NCBI GenBank assembly: GCA_031002005.1
Contig: CM061918.1
Location: 60,455,478 to 60,519,477 of the forward strand
Reading direction: 5' to 3'
Source: Vandiemenella viatica
Lineage: Eukaryota; Arthropoda; Insecta; Orthoptera; Morabidae
Length of the DNA stretch: 64,000 bases
The translations under genes were made by a program, and so were the position numbers. Positions 1 through 9,069 of the stretch are shown in pieces (position 1 is the first letter of the stretch; each line of letters begins with the position of its first letter). Below the pieces are notes generated by a model. The model was not told the DNA's origin. It saw only the letters and a list, made by a program, of their open reading frames with translations, and searched no databases.

Positions 1-186
1 CTGCTACATTTCATCACTTTAGTCTTGCTTTGATTTATATTCAGTCCCAAATCTTCCTTTAGTATTTTGTTCAAGCCATTCAGTAATTTCTCAATATCCT
101 CAGCCCTTTCTGCTAACAAGACAATGTCATCAGCAAATCTTAGTATACAGATTTTTTCTCCCTGAACACTTATCCCACATTGAAAC
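1..186 (-). pseudogene. RTE-like LINE reverse transcriptase fragment, off the left edge
   Basis: On the minus strand this reads through the catalytic FADD box of a non-LTR reverse transcriptase (LRFADDIVLLAE-like, with changes), followed by the KTKVMKCS stretch seen in the other LINE copies of the window. It is the same family as 2914-4045, 11690-13010, 33446-34666, 47960-48760 and 50281-51412. The C-terminal part lies beyond position 1. The 5' break near 186 is the same as in copy 2 (48760), so this fragment predates the duplication. Confidence 0.8.
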
Positions 187-448
187 ACACTAATCATGCA
201 TTAAAACGCAAGACAATTAAATAGACGGTTTACTGCTTCTTTTCCCGGCAGCAAAATTAATTAAAAAGATTTGATAAATACTGCGATATAAATTTACTTT
301 AAACTTCATGAATTTTGTCATAAATCCATAAGGTGCAGTCTACATATCGATAGTAGGAAGTTTATAAACCTGGCATAGACAAGAAATTAATGGATTGCGA
401 TCTTACGTGGTGTCTGCAAATAAGTCTGACTGAGAACGGGAAGTAATA

Positions 449-1275
449 CAGGGCGTTCGCCGGAAAACGCTACCCTCCCAGTCTGTTGCCGTCGGCAACT
501 TGCTCGGTCAGTCGTGCCAGCAGTTTCCGCCACACGGCACCGTGAATCACCGCACTGTTTAACACCTCCGCTGCCCCAACAGTGCAGTGCAGTGACCCTT
601 ACATTGTTAAGAACGGTTTCTTTGGATTGTAGATAGTTTGTGACTTCAGTCTCTTATTAATCAGTGTTGTGAATAAACGTTTCTTTGCGGTTTGGCTGGT
701 TTGGGGCTTCATACTCTTATTAATCTGTACCGTGTTTGAGTGTGAGTAAAATTATGGTACGTTACAGTTTGCAACAAAGAATATTTCTCTACGATACATA
801 TGTGAAGAAGAAGTCGTTTAAAAAGTGTCGCAGTAAATTTCGTCGCGAATTTCCTGGCGCTTTACTGCCAGCTAAATCAACAATTCTGCGTCTGGTTAAA
901 AAAGTAAGAGAAACGGGTTCATTTTTTAACAAAAAGAGACTGTCGGTCAACCGTATTCTCACAGAGGAGAAAATTGACGATATTGCTTTTCGACTAGAAC
1001 AGTCACCCAAAAAATCATTCAGTTAGGGCAGCGTGTGTCTCGAAATATGTTCAGAAGATGTGAAATGTGCATTACACAAGAGTGTCAACACTTCCAGCAT
1101 CTTTTATAAGGTAAGCTAATGAATTACGTCACATTTAAATGCTTAGCACATACAAGTTTATGAAATAGTCCGCGGCCGACGGTCGAACAATGCCGGGAGC
1201 TGACCGCTCGCTCGCCGGGAGCAGTTTCTTCCTTGTAGCGCTAACAGTGGGTTGCGTTTCCCGGCGAACGCCCTG
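449..1275 (+). mobile_element. Internally deleted mariner-like DNA transposon, TA target
   Basis: The ends are 22-bp inverted repeats starting CAGGGCGTTCGCCGG, with one mismatch, at 449-470 and 1254-1275. A TA dinucleotide flanks each side (447-448, 1276-1277). Copy 2 of the block, near 49011, has the uninterrupted site with a single TA, so the boundaries are exact. The element is 827 bp, too short for a full transposase, and keeps only the N-terminal DNA-binding part (754-1026). It inserted after the two copies separated, or was precisely lost from copy 2. Confidence 0.9.
754..1026 (+). pseudogene. Truncated mariner-like transposase, N-terminal HTH only
   Basis: This 90-residue ORF starts MVRYSLQQRIFLYDTYVK. 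It resembles the helix-turn-helix domain (DUF4817 type) at the N terminus of insect mariner-like transposases, which binds the terminal inverted repeats. The pattern of a basic FRREFPG stretch, then a predicted recognition helix (STILRLVKKVRETGSF), then a basic linker and EEKIDDIAFRLEQSP, fits that family. The catalytic DDE domain is absent because the reading frame stops at 1024-1026 and the element ends 250 bp later. I chose the ATG at 754; the frame is open 18 bp further upstream without another ATG. Such a fragment could bind element ends without cutting, but expression is unknown. Confidence 0.75.
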
Positions 1276-1277
1276 TA

Positions 1278-1727
1278 TAAACAGGAGTGAATATATACCG
1301 CCCAATTATATGGCCTCTCCTACTAAATCAGACCAGTGATAAACTGCTACTATCGGCTCGTAGAATGAACAGGCGACGGATTTCACCACCTCCTTTCTTC
1401 ATCTCTAATTTCTATACACACTGTCACACGCATCCACACATACGAAACACACTACAACTAACACAGTTCATTTTCCCAAGAAAGTTCCCACGAAGGGGTA
1501 CATTATCCATGATAACGGCCTACGCCCAAAGTAAGTTGTGGCGTCACTAGAATTTAACTCCAACAGTAACCGCTACTAGCGTAAGACGGGATGTTATCGC
1601 AGATGGCATTGCTATTAATCCATTTTAGTGATTTTGGTACACGTATAGCAGCAATTTTGTTTATACCGATATTTATACTAGACATATTGTGTGCGTCTCG
1701 TTAAACTGAATAAAGTGGACGTACAGT
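1278..1727. other. Duplicated intergenic sequence, nothing recognised
   Basis: This matches 49015-49477 in copy 2 with scattered substitutions. I see no domain, TIR or tRNA-like head. An open frame here (1287-1550) is not kept in copy 2. Confidence 0.6.
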
Positions 1728-1937
1728 TTGTCAACATCGGAAATTCATCCATCGTTGTGAAAGGCATTTAAGCAATCTGCTCATTTACTTTCAACAGTGA
1801 CTGAAAGGGCGGCTAGCTTATAACGTGGCCGTGTATATCTGGAATGTGATCCACGTCAATGGCGACAAAAAACTGGAATCACAGATAGAAACAATATAAT
1901 ATTGGACAGTCGAAGATTAAAAAGGTGTATGAAGTAG
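1728..1937 (+). pseudogene. Broken counterpart of the 69-residue ORF in copy 2
   Basis: The reading frame matches the ORF at 49478-49687 but carries two in-frame stops. One replaces the serine codon after HPSL (tca to tga), and one replaces a leucine codon before RGRVYLECDP (tta to taa). The remaining residues are almost identical, ending in a lysine codon and TAG. The function is unrecognised. The two stops in one copy and none in the other suggest either recent decay or chance openness in copy 2. Confidence 0.45.
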
Positions 1938-2358
1938 TTGAGGCCTTAACCATATCGGAGCAAAACGTCCTGTAAATTTTACATCAAGAATTAAAAATGT
2001 GAAAGCTTTGTGTGAGATGGGTAACACGATTATTAACTGAAACGAATTTATTATTAATGTCAGAACTGTTTCAAAAGGAACCTATCAGTATTGTGGTACG
2101 GTTTGTTGTTAGGAAGTAGACATTGTAAGGGTTCAAGAATAGTTCTACTTTATTATTTTCGTGATGTATAGACGTTCGGCTTCCAGAGACCTGCCCAAGC
2201 GGACGGCTGTTGTCCAAGTAAGAGGTGGAAGTTACTGGTCATAAAACGGCCCGCCGACTGGGGGTCTCAATGGGTACCGAGGGCAGTCTGGTAGTGAGAA
2301 GGCACACTGTACAGACCTGGGATATGGAGGGTAGGCAGTAGTAGACGTTCCGTTATTT

Positions 2359-2741
2359 GGGGAGCGTGCACAAACCACGTGGCTCGGTCCAGGGGGGGGG
2401 GGGGGTTGGCTGGAAGGCTACGTTGGGCTACGTTGGGGGAGGGGGGGTTCCGAGCCAGGCCACGTAGCTTTCCTTTCATAACATTTTTGACAGTTAACAT
2501 GGGGAACAAAACACACAACAGCATGCGAATATTTATTTCCGTCAGTTTATTATCTCCTTATATAATTTACAATCGTCTGACAAGAGAAAACGGTAAAAAA
2601 TATCTTCTGGAATCAAAAGGGAAAAAAGCTACGTGCTACGTGGGGGGGGGGGGGGGGGGGGGTAGAGGAAAAAGCCACGTAGGGCTACGGGGGGGGTTCA
2701 CAGTAGGCCAAAATGGAGCTACGTGGTTTGTGCACGCTCCC
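2359..2741 (+). mobile_element. Harbinger-like MITE with G runs, copy-1-specific insertion
   Basis: The TIRs are about 26 bp, beginning GGGAGCGTGCACAAACCACG, at 2359-2384 and 2716-2741. They are flanked by the trinucleotide TTG on both sides (2356-2358, 2742-2744). Copy 2, near 50107, shows the unoccupied site (ATG instead of TTG). The inside has no coding capacity. It carries several long G tracts on the plus strand alternating with CTACGT/ACGTAG motifs. A 3-bp duplication and GGG-starting TIRs suggest PIF/Harbinger. Other copies: 2759-2913 (split), 5798-6189, 30175-30816 (split), 38879-39235, 50126-52355 (split), 53603-53992. Confidence 0.8.
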
Positions 2742-2758
2742 TTGCGGCAAGGATATAA

Positions 2759-2913
2759 GGGAGCTTCCATGAACTACGTGGCTCCAGCCTCGTCACCCCT
2801 CCCCCACCCCGCCTTTCCCCATATGGAACGTAGCTTTTTGCCTACTTATTCCAGAAGACATTTTATACTGCATTCTCCCAGACTATCGTTAAAGTTATTG
2901 GGTATATAATTAA
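2759..2913 (-). mobile_element. Harbinger-like MITE, left part, split by a LINE
   Basis: This is the same family as 2359-2741 in the opposite orientation (C runs here). It starts GGGAGCTTCCATGAAC after TAA. It breaks off at TATATAATTAA, where the RTE-like LINE block begins. The right part resumes at 4791-4810 with TAATTAAATGACGG and then stops abruptly, because copy 1 has lost the rest; copy 2 keeps it to 52355. Confidence 0.8.
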
Positions 2914-4045
2914 CACGGTACAAGGAAAGCAATTCTGGCTCTAAGATTAATACTTGAGTGGTGGATCAAGAAAAACAAAGATACTTTTATGGCGTTTGTT
3001 GATTTAGAAAAAGTTTTTGATAATGTTAGGTGGGACAAGATGTTCAAAATATTAAAGAAGTCAGGTCTAAAATATCGAGATAGAAGAATAGTTTATAAAC
3101 TATAATAAAAGTGGATAACTATGAGAGACATGCATCAGTTAAAAATGGTATGAGACAAAGTTGCAATCTAACCCCGTTAATATTCAACTTGTAAGTAAAA
3201 GAAGCAATAACGAAATTAAAAAGAAATTCATGTGGCATAATTGTTCTGGGAGAAAAAATCAGTATGCTACGATTTACTGATGACATTGTCTTGTTAGCAG
3301 AACAGGCTGAGGATATTGAGAAATTGCTGAATGGCACTAACAAAATACTAAAGCAAGATTTTGACTGAATATAAATCAAAGCAAGACAAAAGTGATGAAA
3401 TGTAGCAGAAATGATACCAATACTAGTAGATTAAATATAAATATAAGATCGGATGCAATAGGAGAAGTAAGCGAATTCTGTTATTTGGGAAGCAAACTTA
3501 GAACTGATGGCCGAAGCAGGAATGATGTTAAAATCAGAATAGCACTAGCAAAAAGTGCCTTCATGAAAAAGAGAAAACTTTCAGTTTCAAACATTGATCT
3601 AGGAATTAAAAATAACTTTTTAAAACACTATGTATGGAACCCAGAACTTTATCGAAGTGAAACATGGGCTTTAGGAATACCAGAAAGAAAGAAAATTTGA
3701 AATGTGGTGCTACAGAAGAATGCTGAAAAATAAGATGGACAGACAAGGTACGAAATGAACGAGTTTTGGAAATGATGGGGAGGAAAGAAGTTTGTGGAAG
3801 AAGCTTACAGAAAGAAGAGACAGACTGGTAAGTCATATTTTGAGACATACTGGATTGGTTAATTTGTTAGTGGAGGGAACAGTCGAAGGTAAGAATTGTA
3901 GAGGAAGACAGAGATTAGAATATATGAAGCAATAATTGAGGACGTGGGTTGTAAGGGATACGTGAAGTTAGCTCAAGATAGGAAGAGATGGAGGATTGCA
4001 TCAAACCAGTCGAAAGACTGATGACTGAAAGAAAAATTAAAACGA
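2914..4045 (+). pseudogene. RTE-like LINE, reverse transcriptase to C terminus, decayed
   Basis: The translation contains the palm motif FVDLEKVFDNVRWDK, a damaged FADD box (LRFTDDIVLLAEQ), and the C-terminal region found after the RT in RTE-type ORF2 proteins (FCYLGSK..TDGRSRNDVK, ETWALGIPERKK, a remnant of the MWCYRRML motif, RHTGLVNLLVEG). Several frameshifts and stops interrupt it. The longest open piece is 3392-3700. The 3' end reads CGAAAGACTGATGACTGAAA. The protein would reverse-transcribe the element RNA at a nicked target. The same insertion is in copy 2 at 50281-51412. Confidence 0.85.
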
Positions 4046-4790
4046 ACAATATTTGCTTTATACGCATTTTATAATTATAAATATTCCGAATGAAATGGCG
4101 ACACTAGCCACTCCTGCAAATGATCCATTATTGGGAAAACCTAGATCTCAGGTACAGCCAGGATCGTTTTCCCTTTGAGGTGTTACTAAAAACGTTCATC
4201 ATGGCTTATTAAATTATAAAACTGATCAAACTATACCTGCCACGTAAGAAGAGCTGTATTTTTTATTTTCTTTGCTATAGTTCTGTATCATTTCTTTCTA
4301 CATTATCAAGGAATAACTCTTGTTGTGTCTGAAAGATTTCTTTAGCTCACTGACGCTGTTTTGGATGTTGAAAACTAGCTGAAAAAATATTCCTCATAAG
4401 CTTCGTAAAATTTACTGTTCATCGCCATTTCACACCACACTTTGAATTTGATATAACACTTTAGCGAGGACTATGATTACAGATGCACTAAAATTGTCTT
4501 AATAACACAAAATTAGAATTATTTTATCAACGAGCTATTTGCAACACGCAAGCCATCCGAATCGAAATAGTCGTTTTTTATCTTAACTGTAATTGGCGTT
4601 GAAAATTCCACGTGACATCTGCGAGCGAGTTTGAGTCTAGGAAGCACACGCCTAATGTTTTTCGGTGCGTAATGCGCCGTCCCGAGTCGATTAATTCAAA
4701 TGCGCCTGCCCCGTACTACCCGAACACTATGACTTCAAGTCGCACGCATACGCGGCAGTGTCAATAAATAGGGTTTCTAAAATACGGAAC
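4046..4790. other. Unidentified 0.75-kb segment behind the LINE
   Basis: This segment lies between the LINE 3' end and the resumption of the host MITE at 4791. It was therefore inserted with, or next to, the LINE. It is nearly identical to 51413-52157 in copy 2. I find no ORF, TIR or poly-A tail. The candidate target duplication around LINE plus segment is TAATTAA (7 bp). Confidence 0.6.
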
Positions 4791-4810
4791 TAATTAAATG
4801 ACGGAAATAA
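4791..4810 (-). mobile_element. Right remnant of the split Harbinger-like MITE
   Basis: TAATTAAATGACGGAAATAA continues the MITE interrupted at 2913, by comparison with the uninterrupted copy at 38879-39235. The rest is deleted here and present in copy 2 (52158-52355). Confidence 0.7.
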
Positions 4811-5036
4811 GTCACGCGAGTAGTTCTACATCGTGGGTCCACAGAAACGAAACAGCGGTCGGAACAATTGGTGGAAGCCAGAGAATCTGCAGCAAAAGAG
4901 GATAGGTCGATTTAATCTGCCATAAAAATCATGACCAGTGTTTTATGCGATACAAAAGATTCTTTTAATTGATTACCTTATACTTGGTAAAAAAAAAAAC
5001 AAAACAAAAAAAAAAAAAAAAACTGGAAAGTATTAA

Positions 5037-5289
5037 ACCGAGCGAGGCGGTGTAACGGTTAGCGTTCTCGCCTCGCATTCGGGAGGACGGCGGTTCGAAT
5101 CCCCGTCCGGGCATCCAGATTTGGGTTTTCCATGGTTTCCCCAAATCACTCCAGGCAAATGCCGGGATGCTTCCTTCAAAAGGCCATGGCCGAATTCCTT
5201 CCCATTCCTTGCCCCCATCCTTGCCCCCCATCCTTTCCCGTCTCTAAAAGACCTCGATGTTAAAAAGAGACGTAAAGCAGTTAAAAAAA
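5037..5289 (+). mobile_element. SINE-A, tRNA-derived, full length
   Basis: The head is tRNA-like, with a promoter B box GGTTCGAATCC and an A-box-like region near GTGTAACGGTTAGCG. The body reads CCAAATCACTCCAGGC, then GGCCATGGCCGAATTCC, and the 3' part is ACCTCGATGTT followed by an A run. The 8-bp target duplication is AGTATTAA (5029-5036, 5290-5297). It has no coding capacity and depends on a LINE for mobility. The same insertion is in copy 2 (52844-53095). This is the commonest family in the window. Confidence 0.9.
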
Positions 5290-5797
5290 AGTATTAATGA
5301 AAGTTTTCTGGATCAAATATGTGGAAAAAATGGTTAGAAGAGACCTGGATTACGAAATAAACAAATCTTGTTTTACCAGAGCAATGCAGTAGCCCACAAA
5401 GATGCTCTGGAAACGTGAAACTGGCGGATCTTTGGTCAATCCATTCTGTTCACCAGATTCGGCCAACTCTGACTTCCACATATAAGGAAATTTGAGGCTG
5501 GAAGACGTTTTGAGTTAAATGAAGAGACTTTACCAGAGGTACGTATATTACTGTTTAACCAAATTCACATTTTAGGAATGGAATTCATTCATTGAAAAAA
5601 CGTTGGAAATATTTCATTTAACCAGAGGGAATTACGTATAAAAATAAACGTATTTTTGAACTAGAAAACAAACTCTTTCACTGCCAGGACGTGAAATTTT
5701 CACCTTCCTCTCTTATTTGCCATGTTGGTTCACAAAGCGCTTAATTTATCTCTGAGCGCGTGTCATTACAACACCATTTCTATGATTAACTGTGTTA
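5290..5797. other. Duplicated intergenic DNA, nothing recognised
   Basis: It matches 53096-53602 closely. I see no coding signature or terminal repeats. Confidence 0.6.
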
Positions 5798-6189
5798 GAA
5801 TTGTGCATAAATTACGTGGCTCGGTCTAGAGGGGGGGGGAGGGTTGGCTGGAAATCTAAGCTAGGCTATGTGAGGGGAGGGGGGGGGGAGGGGGTTCCGA
5901 GCCAGGCCACGTAGCTTTTCTTTCATATTATTTGTCACAGTTAAAATGAGATACAGAACACGCAGAAGCATGTAAATATTTATTTCCGTCATTTAATTAT
6001 CCTCGTATGTAATTTGCGATAGTCTGACAAGAGAAAACAGTATAAAATGTATTCTGGAGAAAAAACGTTTCTCCGCGGGGGAGGGGGGGGGGGGGTAAAG
6101 ACAAAAGCCACGTGGGGCTACGTGGGGGGGGGGGAGGGGAGGTGGTTGACAGGAAGCCAAAATGGAACTATGTGGTTTATGGAGGCTCC
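5798..6189 (+). mobile_element. Harbinger-like MITE with G runs
   Basis: It starts after TTA with GAATTGTGCATAAATTACG and ends TATGTGGTTTATGGAGGCTCC. In between are four G-rich arms, the central AT-rich part with TATTTATTTCCGTC, and CTACGTGG repeats. It is present in copy 2 at 53603-53992, so it is older than the duplication. It has no coding capacity. Confidence 0.8.
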
Positions 6190-6281
6190 ATTTTGACTTC
6201 TCGAGGAGCAAAGTATTCGTAACCGTATCAGAGATTCTTGACAAAATTCCCCGCTTTTCAGGGTGCCACAAAAACTGGAGC

Positions 6282-6596
6282 GGTCTGGTGGCTGAGATGT
6301 CTGACTGGAGATCGAATGTTCCCCTGTCTGGACGGGGCGTTTCAAAGCCGCTTAACCTCACCTTCACCTCTGGCACAGCTTGCTGTGTAACGTGAAGTAC
6401 GTCAGAACGCTTCCGTGGTTGAGATTCCGCGGTAAACTGTAGGTCCTCTTTACCCGGTAGGATTACTGGGTTAGGTTAGTAAGCCACGTCGAAGGCACAT
6501 CCGCGATAAATAGAAACTCTGCCAAACCAGCGGTCGAACTACCCTTCGGGCTTCCCGGCCAATAATTCAATACACATTATTATTATAACGAAAACT
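6282..6596 (+). mobile_element. SINE-B, tRNA-derived
   Basis: The head reads GGTCTGGTGGCTGAGATGTC and is tRNA-like, though the B box is damaged in this copy. The diagnostic core is CACCTCTGGCACAGCTTGCT followed by AGAACGCTTCCGTGGTT and TAAACTGTAGGTCC. The tail is ATT repeats. Other copies: 8300-8594, 14395-14660, 37452-37665, 42048-42338, 54085-54394, 56064-56360. Confidence 0.85.
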
Positions 6597-6922
6597 AATG
6601 GTCAGGAAACGGACTAGCTCCTGATCCACCGGCGGTAAGATCGTAGTATCCTCGTGGAAACTTGGAACACCCTCCCCGCTATAGGCTGGCAGGCTGCGAG
6701 TGATGTGTTGGACAGCTGCCACGGCGGTGTTTACTGAGAGACACGTCACCCAATAGCTCTCCATCTCACACAATCCCAACAGCTACAACGCGAGCTCCTG
6801 CGCTTAATCTCACTCTTTAGCAAAGTGCCATAAGTTAAATTAAGTATTTCGTTACCGGTAGATATAAACTACTGTAAACTTTGAAATTTTCAAAAGCTTA
6901 CAACATGTGGGTACCAAGGTTA

Positions 6923-7421
6923 CAGTAGAACTCCTATTATCCGAATCAACTGGGACCGGACCCCATTCCGATAGTCAAAAATTCGGATAATTGGATTTTT
7001 TTCCGAAAAAGAATTTGTTTTAGGTAATTAGTGTATGTATTTTGAAAATGAGAGAAAAAACTAATTTTAAAGAAAAAGCTTTTAATTAATTAAATCAAAA
7101 CACTTTTACATGTTAGGCGTACTTACAACTGCTACACATTAGTACAGTATGTACGTAGCGCACTGTAAATAAAAGTCTTTGCTTGCTGAACATCTCCGTC
7201 TTAGTTAAAAAAACAGATTCGGATAATCAGCGATTCGGATAGTCGGAGTTCGGATAGTCAGAATTCGGATAGTCGGAGTTCGGATAGTCGGAGTTCGGAT
7301 AGTCGGAGTTCGGATAGTCGGAGTTCGGATAGTCGGAGTTCGGATAGTCGGAGTTCGGATACTGGGAGTTCGGATAGTCGGAGTTCGGATAGTCGGAGTT
7401 CGGATAGTCGGAGTTCTACTG
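6923..7421 (+). mobile_element. Pogo/Tigger-like non-autonomous element with internal minisatellite
   Basis: The ends are inverted repeats CAGTAGAACTCC and GGAGTTCTACTG, extending with changes into TTATCCGAA / TTCGGATAG. TA flanks both sides (6921-6922, 7422-7423). TIRs of this shape and a TA target fit pogo/Tigger elements of the Tc1/mariner superfamily. It is 499 bp with no transposase. The right TIR has been amplified into a 15-bp tandem array (7217-7415). Copy 2 has the same insertion (54728-55172, 445 bp) with fewer units. Confidence 0.85.
7217..7415 (+). repeat. 15-bp minisatellite, about 13 units
   Basis: The unit is GAGTTCGGATAGTCG, repeated about 13 times with a few variant units at the left end and one in the middle. 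It is the inner part of the transposon's right TIR in tandem. The paralogous array at 55026-55166 has about 9 units. Confidence 0.95.
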
Positions 7422-7423
7422 TA

Positions 7424-7945
7424 CTAAAACCAGCATAGGTTTTTTTTATTTAAATGTGGAAACTTCTATGGCCGTGTTGGGCGATGTTTGGATGGAGATA
7501 AATCTATGAGTTTGCGACTTCCCGTCACCGAGGTGCTATGACGTGTTGCGTGTATGATATGCGCGTTGGACGCTATTTGGTTGGATAAAATGTTATGAGT
7601 TCGCGTCACCAACATGCTGTAGTAGCAGTATATCCGTAGTTACAAGTATGACGTTTTGATCTTGTACAACAGTGAAAGTACAGATTATTCTTGTATCTAA
7701 AATTTAAAAATGAATGTTTGTTTGATTTTTTGCCAATGTTCTTCATACAAACACACAGTTTTTATCCGATTTTGATGGAACTTTCATACGCATATTTTAA
7801 AACAAATAGAAAAATACTATTTACGTTTGATTTACAGAAACCTATACCCTCTCCTGCTTTCCCCACCCACCTTAATTCCTGTGAACGTTGTTCATACGAA
7901 CCCACATTTTTTATCCGATTTTTATAGTACTTAGCAAAACAAGCA
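7424..7945. other. Duplicated intergenic DNA
   Basis: It matches 55175-55713. A 78-residue open frame (7691-7927) is only partly preserved in copy 2, where its end is frameshifted, and it shows no domain. I do not call it a gene. Confidence 0.5.
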
Positions 7946-8183
7946 GGTCTGGTAGTTCAGCGGTTGAGGCGCTTACTTCGGAAAGTTTCTCCGGTCGCGG
8001 GTTCAAATCCCGTGGTGAGTAGGAATATTTAGGAGTTTTATTTGATTAGATGAGCTACGCCGGGACGTTCCGTTAAATTGCAGGCACTTGAGGAAGGTAA
8101 TAGGCCTTCCTGCGTGCGAAACAATTGCTTGGCAAATCTGCTTCAAGAAAATTCGACCACCATTCGGGTTGTGGACTAAGTTA
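7946..8183 (+). mobile_element. SINE-C, tRNA-derived
   Basis: The head is strongly tRNA-like: GGTCTGGTAGTTCAGCGGTT (A box region) and GGGTTCAAATCCCG (B box and T-stem). The tail is unrelated, with GAGCTACGCCGGGACG and TTCGACCACCATTCGGG. The paralog is at 55714-55953. A head-only fragment is near 41492-41512. It lacks an intact acceptor-stem pairing, so I do not call it a functional tRNA. Confidence 0.7.
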
Positions 8184-8299
8184 GATTTTTTTTGTTTTTG
8201 AATTGAAAATTTCTTTAGGCGCGTTGGGCAGTTTTTGGATGGGTAAAATATTATGAGTTCTCTTCACAGATATGCTGATGTTAACATTATATCTTTTAC

Positions 8300-8594
8300 G
8301 GTCTGGCGGCTCAGTTGTTAAGGTGTCTGACTGGGGAACGAAAAGTCCCTGGTTCGAATCCCTGTCTCGGCGGGAATTTTCATAGACCATTAACTCCACC
8401 TTCACCTCTGGCACAGCTTGCTGTGTGAAGTGGAGTAAGCCAGAACGCTTCCGCGGTTCGGATTCCACGTTAAACTGTACGTCCCCTGTACCTGGTAGCA
8501 CTACCGGGTTAGGTTAAGACGGCTAAGGCAGCGGCGAAATGAGCAGCCAATAGAAACGTTGTCACCTGTTCATTACGACCACACGGAATTATTA
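8300..8594 (+). mobile_element. SINE-B with good tRNA-like head
   Basis: The head is GGTCTGGCGGCTCAGTTGTT, with the B box GGTTCGAATCC. The core CACCTCTGGCACAGCTTGCT and the ATTATTATG tail follow. This is one of the best-preserved SINE-B copies. Its paralog is at 56064-56360. Confidence 0.85.
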
Positions 8595-8754
8595 TGATTT
8601 AGTATATCTACTGGTATGACGTGTAGGGCGTATGATATTCATAGTTTTAAATTTTCAATTCTGTCGTCAGTTCCCAATGACTGCGATTTTTTTTTTCCTT
8701 GTTGATAAAGTCGTGAAAGGAATTTTTGTTGGTGTTACTTCTATACGAAATTGA

Positions 8755-9034
8755 ATAAATGTAAATGGCCTTAGCCGTAATAAGACTCCCATCCGGCGGA
8801 CGAGTAGCCATCAACTGTTTTCTATGCTCTCACTCGCTGCGAGGATGTTTCGTATTAAATCCATGACTTTGTTGCACAATCTGGTTACTTAGAATTATTC
8901 ATGTCTTCTATACTACTGGCCAAGTCCTGATTGAAAATTTGTTTCATCACCAGGACTCGAACCAGGAACCCTGTGTCAGGCGCCAGACACTATAACAGCG
9001 GTGCAAGCAACTGAGCCAACAAAGCGGACTGAAT
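8755..9034 (-). mobile_element. SINE-E, tRNA-derived, minus strand
   Basis: On the minus strand it begins near TTGGCTCAGTTGCTTGC (A box) and contains GGTTCGAGTCCTGG (B box), followed by a body with AACAAAGTCATGGATTT and TCCGCCGGATGGGA. Copy 2 has it at 56518-56805 with a small deletion. The family is defined only by these two paralogs, so its boundaries are approximate. Confidence 0.6.
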
Positions 9035-9069
9035 AAATGAAGTAGAAAAATGTAAATAGTTAAGTAGTA

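Noticed and set aside
2379..2909. 176-codon frame with glycine runs
   Set aside because: It spans a MITE's G tracts and a second MITE fragment, and its course depends on tract length. It is not conserved in copy 2.
7691..7927. 78-codon frame present in both copies of the block
   Set aside because: The C-terminal third is frameshifted in copy 2 and substitutions show no protein-like pattern; its presence in both reflects recent duplication.
7946..8020. Functional tRNA gene
   Set aside because: A and B boxes are good, but the acceptor stem does not pair cleanly and a SINE-type body follows in both copies.
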